64,000 bases of DNA. Source: Annona cherimola. Lineage: Eukaryota > Streptophyta > Magnoliopsida > Magnoliales > Annonaceae. The notes under the pieces were generated by a model, which saw only the letters and a program-made list of their open reading frames with translations, was not told where the DNA came from and made no database searches. Position numbers and translations under genes: made by a program. Shown here piece by piece: positions 37,216-51,400 of the stretch. The DNA is taken from the NCBI GenBank assembly GCA_030490835.1, contig CM059975.1, positions 10,483,579-10,547,578 on the forward strand, read 5' to 3'. How positions within the stretch are numbered: the first letter of the stretch is position 1; every line of letters begins with the position of its first letter.

Positions 37216-37729
37216 AACAGGGGCCGTCTCTTTCCGTTACAATCACTCGCTTCGTAGGTCCCGAATCCCGATTGGCATTATTATCCTCTGTTGATTGATT
37301 AGGAACAGCTATTCAGTATTAAATGACGGGAAAAAAAACAGATGAAGGATGCCTAAGACATCAATGACATATTTCAATTTTCAACTACTTATTTGGAGTG
37401 CACGCCAGATGCAAGGGCATTTGATGCAATGATCAGGACGTTTTTTTTTCTTTTTTTTGGATTGGTAGGATGATAATTAATACACGTGACTCGTGGAGGG
37501 GCAATATGCCGGAGGCCAGATAAACCTGATGGACGGTTTGGATACTCCCACCTTCGTGATCGAAATTTTGCAGCATATTGTCAAAATGAAATGTCTAATG
37601 CCTTCGTTTCTCCGGTTTTTAGATAGGCTTGCTCTTTGCACGTGTGCTTTGAAGGATTGTTCAACGGATGCGTTCGACATTAATTACGGTTCATCAAAAA
37701 ATGATAAATAAGTCGGTAAACGGTATTAA

Positions 37730-37948
37730 GGGTGTGTTTGTTCGTGTTCGCGGGGAAAGAGAAAAATGAGGAAAATTGTAAAAATTGTGATATGATAAAA
37801 ATAAGATGAGAATAAATAAAATAATTGTGTAAGAAAATAATTAAAATATAAAAGTCAAAAACCAAAACGTAAAGCAATTGAAATACAAGAAAATACGAGT
37901 TTCCAATTTCCACTTTTCCTTTTCTGACATAAGTTTCCAAACATTCTC
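37730..37948. mobile_element. Short Tourist-like MITE with TAA duplication
   Basis: 219 bp from GGGTGTGTTTGTTCG to GTTTCCAAACATTCTC with TAA on both sides (37727-37729, 37949-37951). The interior differs from the main Tourist-like family, so this may be a relative. Confidence 0.5.
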
Positions 37949-38845
37949 TAAATCGATGTGAACAAACAAAAGAATAAAAATCGAAATGAAGTATAAATTA
38001 AAAATTAAAAATATTCAGGACAAAACGGAAAAAATACATTTTTCCAGAAAAATAAAAAATTGAAAATTTGGGGCTTTTTTTTTTATAACAACTAGGGGTT
38101 TTGTGGCATGGGATTTTGAGGATATATTTCTTTTTTAAACTTACACTTAATTTCACACATTTTACGGATTTAATAGTGCTTTTTTAACAAGGTAAAACAG
38201 CAAGAATTTTACAAAAAACAGAACAAATCTGGATAATATGCTTAGTTATGAAAAATTCCGGTGAAATTTGTCGAAAACTCTGGAAATTATTCAAATATCA
38301 GAAGCTTCTTTCGGCATGTTTCTTTCTTCCATTCCACGCCGGCTTTCGTGAAACGCGTATAAAGTATGAACATGGACGTTGATGAAATCCAGGAGCTGGT
38401 GTGAACCAAAAATGAGGGCAGCTGGTCTACTTGTCAAGCAGACTAACCAGTGTTCAAAAATTGGCAACTTGGTCTTTTGGAATTTGGAGCATGTGATTGG
38501 AGCAGCAGATCTAAGGCCTCCCCTGCGGAGCTTTGACCGGCAAGTTGCAGACCTTTTCGCTTTTTATCTTTAAAATTAAAAATATAAACTAATAAATAAT
38601 TTTGTTATTACATAAATGGTTGCTCTCAATATCTATTGGCAATGATCCAATGCAAATTTTGCATGGATACATTTCTTAGAATTTTCTTTGGATGTTTGGT
38701 TACGAATGTATGGGCTCAAGCACGTATTATATATCAGTTTATAAGTTTTAATGTTTTTAATATAGTTTTTTTAATATCGAAAATTAAATTTTTTGGTTTT
38801 TAGTTTTGAAAAAATATTTATAAGCATCAAGATTATAAAACTTTA

Positions 38846-39113
38846 TGGGTGCATTTGGCTGGGCTAAAAAAATATCAACTAAAATTTTTCAATCAAAAAC
38901 ATTTCGCTTTATAAAATTATCCTTTTTTAATTATTTATTTACATTTTTCTATACAAATTATCCTACTTTTCAATTATTTCCACACTGGTACTCATACAAC
39001 TAACTTATATATTTTAACTTTATTATCTTTACACTTCACTGTTACCCTTATCGTATTATATTTTTATCTTAAAATTTTTTCATCAAAAAATTTTACCCCC
39101 AACTAAACACACC
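38846..39113. mobile_element. Tourist-like MITE (left of an adjoining pair)
   Basis: From TGGGTGCATTTGGCTGGG to CTAAACACACC, with TTA at 38843-38845 and 39114-39116. Forward orientation. The TTA on its right is also the left flank of the next element. Confidence 0.65.
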
Positions 39114-39116
39114 TTA

Positions 39117-39398
39117 GGGGTGTGTTTGGGAATGAATAAAACTTTTGGTGAAAAGTTTTGAAGAATAAAAGTTGTCAAATGATGTGATATGATAGGGGTA
39201 ATGATGAGGAGTAAAGAGGATAAAGTTAAAATAGATAGGTTAGTTGTATAGGTAATTGTGTAGAAATGATTGAAAAGTATGGTAGTTTGTGTTGGAAGAT
39301 GTAAAAAAATAATTAAAAAAGAGAAAAGTTGTAGAGAATGAAAAGTTTTAGATTGAAAAGTTTTAGGTGAAAAATTTTTATTATTGCCAAACACCCCC
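39117..39398. mobile_element. Tourist-like MITE (right of an adjoining pair, inverted)
   Basis: From GGGGTGTGTTTGGG to CCAAACACCCCC. The interior is the reverse complement of the neighbouring copy at 38846-39113. The ends are well preserved, which suggests a fairly young copy. Confidence 0.65.
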
Positions 39399-40654
39399 TA
39401 TATAGAGAAAAGCATGTTCAGGCTCATATATTAGTAGCAAAAAGTCCTTAAAATCCTTTAAAATGTATCATTTTGCCTTGAAGTTTAATACAAACGGTTA
39501 CGTTGGATCACTACCCTAATATCTATTCATATTCATATTTTAATTTTTCTATTACCTTCAGTCAATAATTATAGAAAAACAATTTTATGATTATTCTTTT
39601 TTATTTTTTAATTCTGTTGAAAAAGTTTTTCTATCAAATGGGAATCTTTACTTTAAGTTCAACTGAACCTCTAATTTTTTGTTACTATGATATTCAATTA
39701 AATGTGAAGCAGAAAAACATGTCCCACTCGAGGGGATTGGTATTTTTACTTACGCTGATCTATCTAAATTGGACCACCATGCATGAGTACCCTATCCAAG
39801 AAGCTTGTTTTTGCTGCAGTTCGGCGTCCACGTGTAAAAAATCAGTGGGTCACGTTAGGGGGCGAGAGAGCCGTCCTGCCAGGTAGCAACCTGTCTCTGC
39901 TCCACATGTACGTTGCATCTTACAACAGCCACACCTGTATTTGACAATTGACATGTATAAATTACACTCAAAAGCTACAAATGGAAAAGAACGAGGAGCG
40001 CCACTGAGGGAGCAGAGAAAGAAATACTTTTTTATTTTAAATGTGAGAATGATTAATATAAAAAGGGTAAAATAAAAAGAAATAGAGTAATTGTTTAAGA
40101 AAATTATTGGAATATATGGATAAAAATAAAAAATATAATAATTAAATAATTAAAATATCAAAAATATTTTTAAAAATAATAAAATCAAAATCTAACTAAC
40201 TTTTTATACTTATAATTATTTATTTTAATAGTGCGCCAAATTTTATTCAAATCAAAGTAGACCTAATCCGAAAATGATAGTCAAATCAATATAAATAAAA
40301 TAGTTTAATTTAAATATTAATTTTAAAATTATATTTTCAACATCTAAACTATTTAAAACATCATTCTTATATATCAAAATAAATAGTTATACAAAATATT
40401 AGAATATTCTAATATATTAGTGAATAGATCTAAGCAAGCCTTTTTTATAATTTACACATTATATAATTTTTAAGCAAATGTTCAAAACTCTGATTGGGAT
40501 GATTTTTAGTACTATAATAAAACAAATTATATTAATCTTCCACTCACAAATGTCATATAAATAATTAGTCTTTGATTGGTAATTTACACTTAAAGCATAA
40601 TCAATCTTATAGTTTTGAAACATGATATGCATCATATTGCTATTATTGTAGATC

Positions 40655-40990
40655 TGATATAGTGCACCCGGGTGCTTTAACCCATTTTTTAAATTTTTTT
40701 AAAAATTTTATTATACAACTGTTAATAAGTGTATTTAACATGTATATCAATTTTTACCATTTTTAGAGTATTTTTATTTTTGAAAATTAATGACATTTTA
40801 GTAATTTTAAATTACCTAAAATGTCACTGATTTTTAAAAATAAATATCTAAAATACTCCAAAAAGGTAAAAATTAATACATATGTTAAATATACTTAGAT
40901 TGACAGTTATATAAAAAAATTTCAAATTTTTTTAAAAAAAATAGGTTAAATGCACTCGAGTACACTAAGGCTAAGTGCACCCACATGCTT
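40655..40990. repeat. Foldback element, well preserved
   Basis: Ends AGTGCACCCGGGTGC and AAGTGCACCCACATGC region. The centre AATGACATTTTAG is mirrored by CTAAAATGTCACTG. Flanking arms AAGTGTATTTAACATG and ATGTTAAATATACTT pair. Non-coding. Confidence 0.62.
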
Positions 40991-42443
40991 TTGGTGTCAT
41001 CCCATTATTTCTTATTTCTTATCACTAATAGTAGTGATGATTTTCAGCGACAACGCAACAAAAATGAATACTGAAATTTTCGCAACTAACATTCAGCAAC
41101 ACTATTGACTTAGGACTTCTTCAACAACGATGATAAACTATTATACATGACAATAAAGTGTATAAAGTGTATCGGTAATGGTCTCCTATTTTTTCTCTTT
41201 TTTTTCCCGATAATAGGTAAGTGTATTCTAGCGCAAGCAAGTTTTACTATTTATTTTTCTTTTTTATTTTCATGTTCCCATCTATCCTCCTTGGTTTTCA
41301 TATTAATTTCAAGGCTAGCTAGTCCGAATCTAAAGGGATTAAAATAGGTTATTTTAGATGTAAAAATTTTATAACCCGTCAAATACCGGAATAACGGCTT
41401 TGACGTTTACGTTTTCGAGTGAAAAATGGAAATATGGTGTCGATCTTGGAGATATTTCAAACTTTAATGATCATTTCAGGTTTTATAACTTTATCCCTAC
41501 CTAAATCCTCTTGTTTGTAATAGGAAAAAATCCTCGTTTGGATGCTTTTAGATTTCAGTTGAGAACACGGAACGACATGAGAATGGAATATATTTTTTTA
41601 TTTTTAAATTTTTCATTTTTAATACATATAATAACCTATTTTTTCATTTCTTACGCTATTTTTTCATTTCTCTTATTACGTTTTTCACTCTTAATATAAT
41701 TTTTCATATTCCATTACAAGATGACTTTCTCCCATACTTATCCCATTCCACCATCATAAACAAGGCACATACCAAGCAAATAAGTTCTTAAAAATTTTAT
41801 TGCGGAATTCTTTTAGTTTAATTTATGAAATCCATTCTACGAATCATGTTTTAAAATTATTTATTTACCTATATAGGTAATTATTATCTTTAGAAGTTTT
41901 GATGGATCATAAAACAATGATCTACGGATTGTAATAAGATGAAAATGGAAAGAAAATTTTTATTTTTCAAAAAAAAAAAATTTAGTTTTCAATACAATAT
42001 CTCATAATTTTCCAGTGCATTATTACTATATTTTCTACATTTTAATATTATTTTTCTTCTTCTTAATATGTAACAATCCTTTTGACTCCATCTCTTTCCA
42101 AAACCTTTTCTTTCGCATGTCAGTGATGAGGAAATCCTGCATTAACTAATTTATTTTATGATAAAACGAGCCCATTGCAATATAGCATCATAGCTAGTCC
42201 TAAGCCCGTTCGTAGTTGTCTTGATTTATGATTTGTGTCCAAGACAATTTGATTAGTATTTTAGGAAAGAACTGGCTTCAACAGCATGAAATCATTTTAA
42301 ATGCAACGAAAAGGTTGGAATCATTGCCATTGAATAATAATTGAAGTTTTCCACATTTTTGGCTTGAACCATTTCGCCCGTCTATTTGTTCGATAAGAAT
42401 ACGTCTCCACCTTCCAGAGCTGACCTGACGAAGTAGGGGGAAA

Positions 42444-45400
42444 ATGAAGGGGCTGCTCAATCCAAAATCTCTCTCCCACATGACACCGCCGCTTCGCTTG
42501 AGCTGGTTTTGGTGCGTGTCATTACTGCTGCTCTGTTTGGTGTTTAGATGCCAAGCTCAAAGCACGACAAATGCCACAACACCCTTGTCTGAAGGTACAT
42601 ACACGTATATGTCTTCAATTCCATCTCTGAGTCATCGTCTTACTGCCATCTCTCTTGATGTATGGACTAATTATTTGCTTTTGAATGATTACACGAAGAA
42701 GAAATTAAAGCATATACTAATTCGGTTTCTAATCGGCTTGTTCTCTGAAAATATATACTATTTACCAGCGCTGCAATTGAAGATGGGTGTCTCTCTCGGT
42801 CTTTTTTCTCAAACCCTTATTGAATTCCACCCTTCCAAGACGACATCGATCAAAGATGTTGCTGTTAAGCATGTGTTCATTTGTAGAAATTAGGGTCATG
42901 TAGAGAAGAAGAAGCAGGACCCAAAACGAATGAATCGAGCTAGCTATTCATCGGGAAAGATTTTTTTTCAAGCTGATCATGATTTTGTTTCCATCCATAT
43001 GTCCGTGTTGGAATAATGCTATTCCGACGTCAGTCGGGTCTCGAATTTTAAAGATCACTGGGCTCTTTTACTAAGATAAAGCACCGCTAGAATCCACATT
43101 TTGTGATGCGAATGAAACATCCACACTGTTTATTGGCTAGGTATATAATCTGTTATAATTAGCATACAAAAATGAAATTTAAACTGTTAAATGCACATGC
43201 AATGTTTTTTATAAAATTAATTACTTATTTTTAAATCAGATACATGCATTATGTTCAAAACAATAATAATAATAATAAAATACACTTACAGAAACATTAA
43301 GATAGTATAATATTCATGAAATTAATATTAATTCAAAAATAAATATGTTAATATATTTAATTCTTAAAAACTAATATAAATAATTAAAATATTAAATTTT
43401 AACTAGAATGCAACTAATGTTTTAGATATTAAAAAATACACTTTTCTCAGTGCTCTCTCTTATCCTCGATGTCATGGGTGAGCCCACTTGTTGAGGGGAG
43501 CTTAATGCCTGTTTCTGCCTTGTCGTTTTTTGAAAATAAAGAAACATCATTCCGATTGCCAGCTGCTCGTGATGCCCCCGCAGCATCTGCGGTTCCTAAC
43601 TTTCCTTAATTTCAAATTAGATGCTATAGTTTCGTTTTTACAAAGCAGAACCTTTAAGTTTGAAAATATGCCGATTTAAATCTTAAGGTTGTTGTTTGCA
43701 AAATAATTATATATATATATAGACTGTTTTCTAACTTTTTTTTACGCATAATTGAAACTACTTCAACCCATTTCATATAAATTTATCTAAAAATTTTCAA
43801 TATCAAGGTTTATTTTGCAATATTTTGAAGGAAGCTTTTTATTTGCAAACCACGAGATTTAACTTAATTTCTTTCGTGGAGTTAGTCTTAGTTATCTTAT
43901 TAAGATTATAGTTTAACTTTAGTCAAATCTTAGCAATTTAGAGAAGAGTTATAATCTTGCTATTGGCCTAGGCTAACATAATCACAGCTCTTTAGAAAAA
44001 ATTGCCTACAATTAGCAAAAAGTTGACAAGTAAGAGAAGGCCAAAGTGTATTTAAGGGCACTCGATTATTTAATGGAACTCTTGGTCTTTCTCAAGGATA
44101 TTTATTGACTTGTTAGTTCAAGTGATTTGGGTACAGTAGACAACTTCATCTGGATTTTGTTTTTGGGAAACACTTCATCTGGATTTAGGTGCAAAAGGAT
44201 TTTTCTAATCTTACTATACGAACTCATTTAAAGCTTTTTAACTTCTTATAAAAGTCAAAAGATAGTACCTTTCTTAATACCGTAAGCAGAATTTCTATGA
44301 CCACTTACGTGCGTTATCAACAAGCTAACCTCGTTAATATTATTAATGTAATCAAGCAGGCTGGTGGGGTTAATAAAACAACATTTACTTACGGGTCAAG
44401 AAGTCAACAATTATTAATCTTTCCCCACTGTTACAAGCGCAAGGGGAAAAAAAAAGGCCGGAGGTCGAGGTCAACCAATCGAACCAACTTATAATAATTG
44501 CGAACCATAGCCATAGGCCGTATTAGGCAGATGTGTTTTACTACCGAACTTTTTGGTATTCCAGTTAACTTTTTTCTTTTATGGAATATTCCGGTTAACT
44601 TCATGTAGACATTTTTCATATGCGTCCATAAAATACGGCCGCTTGTGGTCAAAATTTTTACTTTTTAGTATTTTAAATTTTAAAAACATAAATATCAAAC
44701 TTTACAGAAAGTGCGATCTAAGTAAAGCCCGCCCTTTTATAAAATATAATACAATATAATAATATTTTGGCTGCCTGTAAAAAGACCCTTTTCATACTTG
44801 TATATTTAATCAACTACGGCATATGTCGATGACAATAAATAATAGAGTAATAGGTCATAAGATGACAGCAATAAGAAAATATAATGTTGGAACAAACCAT
44901 TAAAAAATGTTAGAACAATAGGAATGGACCAACGACGGAACATGTTTTTTAAGATCTTAACCTTCTATATTTTAGATCTATTTATATAAAGAATTTCATA
45001 TAATGTTTAAGATACATTTAAATATTTTTTAATTCCCTGATATTCGACAGTTCCACAGCTTATATTTATTTGACAAACTTGAATGCTTTTGACAAGTTTT
45101 GAAAGCATGCAATAAGGTTTGATGGCTGTATTAATCAAGTTTAATAATATTTCGTGGATTTTTAGGGTTTCATGATGGCCTGTCAACTTTGATAGGGTTT
45201 AATCGATCTTTTATAAGCTCCGTTTATCAACACGTTAATTAGGAGGAAAGAAGGTAATCGCCCTTCTATCGGAAACTAATTTAATTGCTTCTATGACAAG
45301 CAACAATTAATTTTTTGGATTTATCAAATGCTAATTACCGACGACAGCTAAAACAACAAGAAAAGAAATAAGATAATTAGAGAACCTGAGTAATTTTGAT

Positions 45401-48400
45401 ACAGGAGAGTATGGGACAGGGATTGAATGGGTATGAAATGGAATTTTCGGGCCCAAATTTTTTTTAATTTTCAAAAAAAATTTACTCGTTTTTAATATAT
45501 AAAAATCTTACTTTTTTAATTTTCGGTGCTAAAAATCATTCATAATGTAATTTCTCTCGTTCTAATATACAACAATACTTACTATTTAATCTTCTCATCT
45601 AATTTCATCGTTTAAAATTATATATTGGAATAAAAAATGGCATTGAAAATTTGAAAAATAAGGTTGTTACATATAATGAGTGTAAAAAAAAATTTTGGGA
45701 ACCAGAATTTTCATCACATACTACTGTCGTGCCTTTCTTATTCACTCATTTTGAATAGGCACTTGTGGCTGAATTAATGCCACAATGGGAATTAATATAT
45801 TAACTGGAGATAAAATAATGATGAAAAAATAAAATTTATATAACAGATATAAGTGCAATTCCTTCAAGTACCCTCCATGTCCAACATTAATTTTTGTTGT
45901 TATTTATTTTTTTATAAAAAAAAATATATGTTTTGTTCAGAGCTGATCATATTTTATTTGAAGTGTATAACATTACAATAAACAGATAAGAAAGTTCACG
46001 GAATTGCATGATTTTCATGGATGATTGATTCTACATATATAGGTCTTTCATCACAATTCAAAATTTCCCAACGCTTAATTTATTAACCACCAATATATTT
46101 TTAACGCTCGCCGATCACGTATGGTTGTCGTGGCCGTTTTACAAGTGGCTGAAAAACTATTTTTTTATTTACTTTAGTTTTTTTTTTTTTTTTTTTTTTT
46201 AGATGTGTAGATTGTCGTCTAGATTACACCGCATGTCAAATTGGGTAATCTTTTGGACTTTTTAGCATTTTATTTGCAAAAAATAAAAAATACAAAAAAT
46301 TCCTAATTTTCACTGGATCATACAGGTCCCACACTTCTATTTTTAAAACAAAAAATTAGAATTAAATTTTTAGCCAATGTAAATAGCGTTTATGGGGACT
46401 CATTTTAATTTTGTTTATTTTTTGATATTTTGGATTGGAGAATGCGTTTGTTTTGAAAGTGAATGAAGCTCTGTACTACGTCCAAAAGAGAGAATAAATA
46501 AATAAATAATGAAGCTCTGTCATGTTATGTTTCTGGGCAGTGAGAGCCATCAATGCGATTTTCCAACAGTGGTGGGGAAATCGAAGTATTAGCGGATGGA
46601 ACATTAGCGGAGAGCCATGCAGCGGGACTGCCCTCGGCCCATCGGCTGTTGGCAATCCGGGGATCAAATGCGATTGCAGTTACGACAGTGGATCCACGTG
46701 CCACATTACCGAAATGTATGTGCCTGCCTCTTTGCTAGCTACATAGCGCTCTCTCTCTCTCTCTCTCATTCCATGCTCCTTAACCTCCTTATTTGCTGCC
46801 TTTGATCAGTAAATTCCAAGGTCTTAATGTGATAGGCATCATTCCAAATGAGCTCCAGAACCTGACCTTCCTCCAAAATCTGTGAGTTTCTTAATTTTAA
46901 GATTGTCTTTCATTACTGGTAAATGAAGCATGCATCTACTACTAAACTAAAATCAACGTGTTCAATGGCCTAATGATATATGTGCCCATCATTAAAGTTT
47001 AATTTAGCCTTCTTTTTAAAATTTATGTTCTACGGTCAGACTAGTGATCTAAGAATTAATTATGAGCCTGGGGGATTTGAATCATGTAGTTTGAATCTAA
47101 TTCCATATAATTAAGACGAAAAGTCTGAGCTGATAAAATCTTTTGCGAACTTGCCACCATGGTCCGTTCTTGCAGAAATGTTCCTCAGAACTACTTGACG
47201 GGTCCCTTGCCAGCATTCATAGGCAACTTAACCGCTATGAAGTACTTGTAAGTATGCATTTTTCGGCCTTTCACATCGATTTTGAAAGGGTCACACCTTT
47301 GAGTACCAGCCAATGCTTTTGCATGATGATGTCCGTTCCACTTCCACGTACATATTGTGTGCATGTCTAATACGTACCAGGTGGATGTGCTGGATTTAGC
47401 TATTGCGTGATTAGCATTTTGGCTATGGATTCATTACTTCTTTTTGTTCACAGGAGTGTTAGCATTAATGCCTTGTCAGGAAGCATCCCAAAAGATCTAG
47501 GAAAGCTTCAGAATCTCATCTCCTTGTAAGAGTTCTGTGCCTGACTCTTGCGATTCAGTTTACAAACGATATACGGAAGAAATTAATGATGCTTACATTG
47601 TCCGTTGTGAGGGATTATTAATTAAGTACTTAATTTCGAGCAGGGGAATAAGTTCAAATAACTTCTCTGGTTCCCTCCCTTCTGAGCTGGGCGGCCTCTC
47701 CAGCCTCCAACAACTGTTAGTTTTTCCTCTCTCATCTTATTATGCTCTGGAAGTTGCAAAATTGCCACCCAATTTTTAGCCGCTTGATTTGTTCGATCTC
47801 AATTAACTCAGACAAAGTGATCATATTTCAACTGCAACGTGTCTTTCATATAGTCTTATGATCTTACTTCCTATTTGTTCAAAGAAGCAAAATGTATGTC
47901 AAAGCAGAGGATAAGTTGCATTTGCTTGAGGATACAAACTCCCATTGCAAATGAATTTCAGAACTCGATCATAAATCTGAAAGAATTGGGGGTAAATGGT
48001 TGGCCATCCTGGAGACCTCTAGCAGTCGGTCAGAACTGTGTCTGTATATTTTTATATAGATAATCAAGAAACTGCCCGAATCGGGATAAAAAAAAATGTT
48101 TGTGTTGAATTCAGTATCCATGCTTTACTTCTGCAGGTACATGGACAGCAGCGGGTTGAGTGGTGAAATTCCATCAACATTTGGTAATTTGACAACAATG
48201 CAAATTTTGTAAGTGCTTCTCATTAATGAATTTTTGTCTTGAGAATTGAGATAATGGTCCCATTTTTTATTTTCAGAATACACAAATTAACCAATACATG
48301 TCATATCTGACCTACTAAAATTCCCGTCACCTAGCAGTTATGATCAGCTACTTGTTCTGGTTTGAGCTATGGTCTCTGTTACTCTGTAGAGTGGGTCTTT

Positions 48401-51400
48401 TAAATTTTGACATCTCCATTGTATTTTAAGGGATGCAATTTGTCTTTCTGGCCTGTTGGTTTTGTTAATGTGAAAGTGGAAATTTTGATCACCTTTCAGG
48501 TGGGCATCTGATAACCTGTTTACTGGAAAGATTCCTGATTTCATTGGTAATTGGAATCTCACCAATATGTAAGATATGCCTCCCATCTTCTGTTTGTCTT
48601 TGTATGGTATTGTGAAGGACTCTTGTCGTTTACTTAGCTGTCCTTATTTGCTTTTATCTTAAATGAAATGTTTGCAGAATAATGGTTTACTATGAAAATA
48701 TTCTTGCAGGAATGTTCAAGGCAATGCATTCGAGGGCCCCATACCAGCAAGCTTTTCGAAGTTGACAAAACTAACTGATTTGTGAGTCTAATGCTCATTG
48801 CATGTTTCAGAACTAGTTTTGTTGCTTTTATGCTAGTTTCATGAGGTTGATTCGAGGCTTGGCCATCCGGATGTCAGAGAAAAGGAATATGTGCTATCTA
48901 TGTTTCTAATAGACGGTATTTCACAAATCATGAAATGGACCCACTAAGAAGAGGGATTATGTTCTACTCTCAAGACAATTTAACTAATTTATTATTATCA
49001 ATTATTAAAGAATTTCCTTTATTGAAGTTACCATAAATTTGCTGCGTATGAATGCAATTATGTGAAATCCAGAAACCACTTTTTGGTTATCCCTCATAGC
49101 TTCGCATACAAATTACCATAAATTTGCATGCTATTCATCATTTCTCTTATAATCAAGTTTTCCAGACTAAAGACTCTATGTTCACATGTACTTCTACATT
49201 CAAGTTGGGCAAACTGCATCGCATGATTCTTAGAATTCTTGATAAGTCATGCATCATTTTCTTATGATGCAACTCAATAGGACCTTAACAAACTCATTGA
49301 ATCATACAGGCGACTCAGTGATGTGTCAGCATCAAATGGGAGCTCAACATTGAACTTTATCGAGAATATGACATCTTTAACAAACTTGTAAGATGCGGAT
49401 ATTTTAACTTAGTTTTACTTTCTTCTTTCTCATTTTTCAATTACTTCTTAGACAGTGCTCATCTAAGCTTTTGCTTTGCCAATAGAGTGTTGAGAAACAA
49501 TTCACTGTCTGGGACTATTCCCTCCACCATCGGCAATCTCCAATCATTGCAGCAGTTGTGAGAATTTCCTATTCTCTTTATATTCTTAATTTACTTCTAT
49601 CAAGTTCAACACACCTGCTTTTTTGTCATGTATGAATTTAATGCCTAAGGTATGGGACAATGAGTGTGTCAAAAATGAAAGAGTTTTTCCAAAATATAAC
49701 CTTTATGTTTGACCATAATTCCAAATATACCCAATATGTTTGCATGTAATTCCAAAATATCTACTCCATTACAAACGTTAATAAACATCGTTAGTCCATT
49801 TGTAAAATTACGAATATGCCCATCAAGTTTATGGTTTGATTCAAAATTTTGAATATCATAACTCGCCGCTACCATAATTGCACAAGAGTTTTAAACATGA
49901 AGAGCTCTAATTTTATTCGCATTTCGTTCTATTTAGGGGTGGGAATCGGGGTGGGTCGGGATGGGTCAGGGTTTGCCCAACCCTGACCCTACTTTTCAAA
50001 AATCTTGTTTGACCCTTACTTTTTTCTACCAGGTCTAGAGACAAAATTCGGGTCAGTATCAGACCGGTTTCGGGATAGCGGGTCGGGTCAAAAATACGGG
50101 TCAAATAAGATAATTTTAAAAATTTATATATCTATCAAACATAAGCATACATCTATACTAAATTTAAATATTATATGTTTCAATATTTTACTAATTATTA
50201 AAAATATATAATTAGGAAAACAAAATATTTGAAAATATAGTATACGTTTATTAAAATAGATTAATATACAATTACACATAAGGGTTATATACGTACAAAA
50301 ATTTTTTATTGATTCTTATATTGCTTTTTGAATAAATTGATTCTTCTATTGTTGATAGAGTTGATTATAAAAAAATGAGAAATTTGAAAGAAAATAATAA
50401 TAATATTTCAATATAGTCTTATAATTTTTAATAAATTTATATATGCGGGGGCGGGTCGGACTCTTCGGGTCGGGACATGGTCGACCCACTCCGACCCTAT
50501 TTTTGAATTCGGGTCAAAATTTCTGACCCATTCCTATACCCGGTCAAAAAAATATATTGATTTTACCCGGACAAAAACGGGTCGGGTTAATACCGGGTCA
50601 CGGGTCGACCCGCCCCAATTCCCACCCCTAGTTCTATTACATCTTTTATTATTTTACACCAGTGGTATTTTCGGCATTTAGAAAATTGTAACTAACATTT
50701 AAACGGATCCATTAACTTACTTAACGGCCTTTAACAGAGTTGGTATTTTTAAGAATATATGCAAACGTAATGAGTATATCTAAAAATTTTAAAATGTAGT
50801 GGGTATATCTTGAATTATTTTAAATATGAAGAGCTCTAATTTTATTCTCATTTTATTTTATTTCATCTTTTATTATTTTACACCAGGGGTATTTTTGGCA
50901 TTTAGAAAATTGTAACCAACATTTAAATAGATGACTATTAACTTACTTAACGACCTTTAATGGAGTGAGTATTTTTAAGAATATATACAAACGTAATGAG
51001 TATATCTAGGATTTTTGAAACGTAGTGGGTATATCTGAAATTATGGTCGAATATAGCAGGTATATTTGAGAACAACAGAAAAAGAAGCAAAAAAGACCTT
51101 GACTGAAAACTGATAAGCAGCATATCGTACGACATTAAAGATTGGAATCACTTCAGCGCACCCCCTTCAGCGATACAGCTGCATAGACCCCTTATTTTAT
51201 TTTTTTTGATTTTTTGCAATTTGTATCTTGGACCAAGCATAAAGTTTCCATACATGTAGCTTTTATATTTTTTGTAATTTTGAAAATAAAAAATTCCAAA
51301 AAATATCAAATTTGATCAAAAATTTGTAAAATTGCGTATGTAAAATATTCATGCTTGAGCTCACACACGTCCCAGAAAACCAAAATTTAAGGGGGGAAAA

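Larger units (their letters stand above)
33806..42443. other. Intergenic DNA between the NBS-LRR gene and RLK2
   Basis: 8.6 kb without a convincing gene. It contains four Tourist-like MITEs, one other MITE and two foldback elements, listed separately. The stretches 34100-34970, 37215-37720, 37950-38840, 39400-40650 and 41000-42440 show only AT-rich unique or decayed sequence. RLK2's promoter should lie at its right end; I see no clear TATA box. Confidence 0.5.

Noticed and set aside
42595..42893. Open frame continuing past RLK2 exon 1
   Set aside because: It is read-through of intron 1. The GT donor at 42595 and the phase-1 join to the N-cap exon at 46541 match RLK1 exactly.
44516..44640. 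Block with GGCCGTATT and AATACGGCC ends in RLK2 intron 1
   Set aside because: Only 9 bp of inverted ends, no target duplication and no second copy in the window; too little to call an element.
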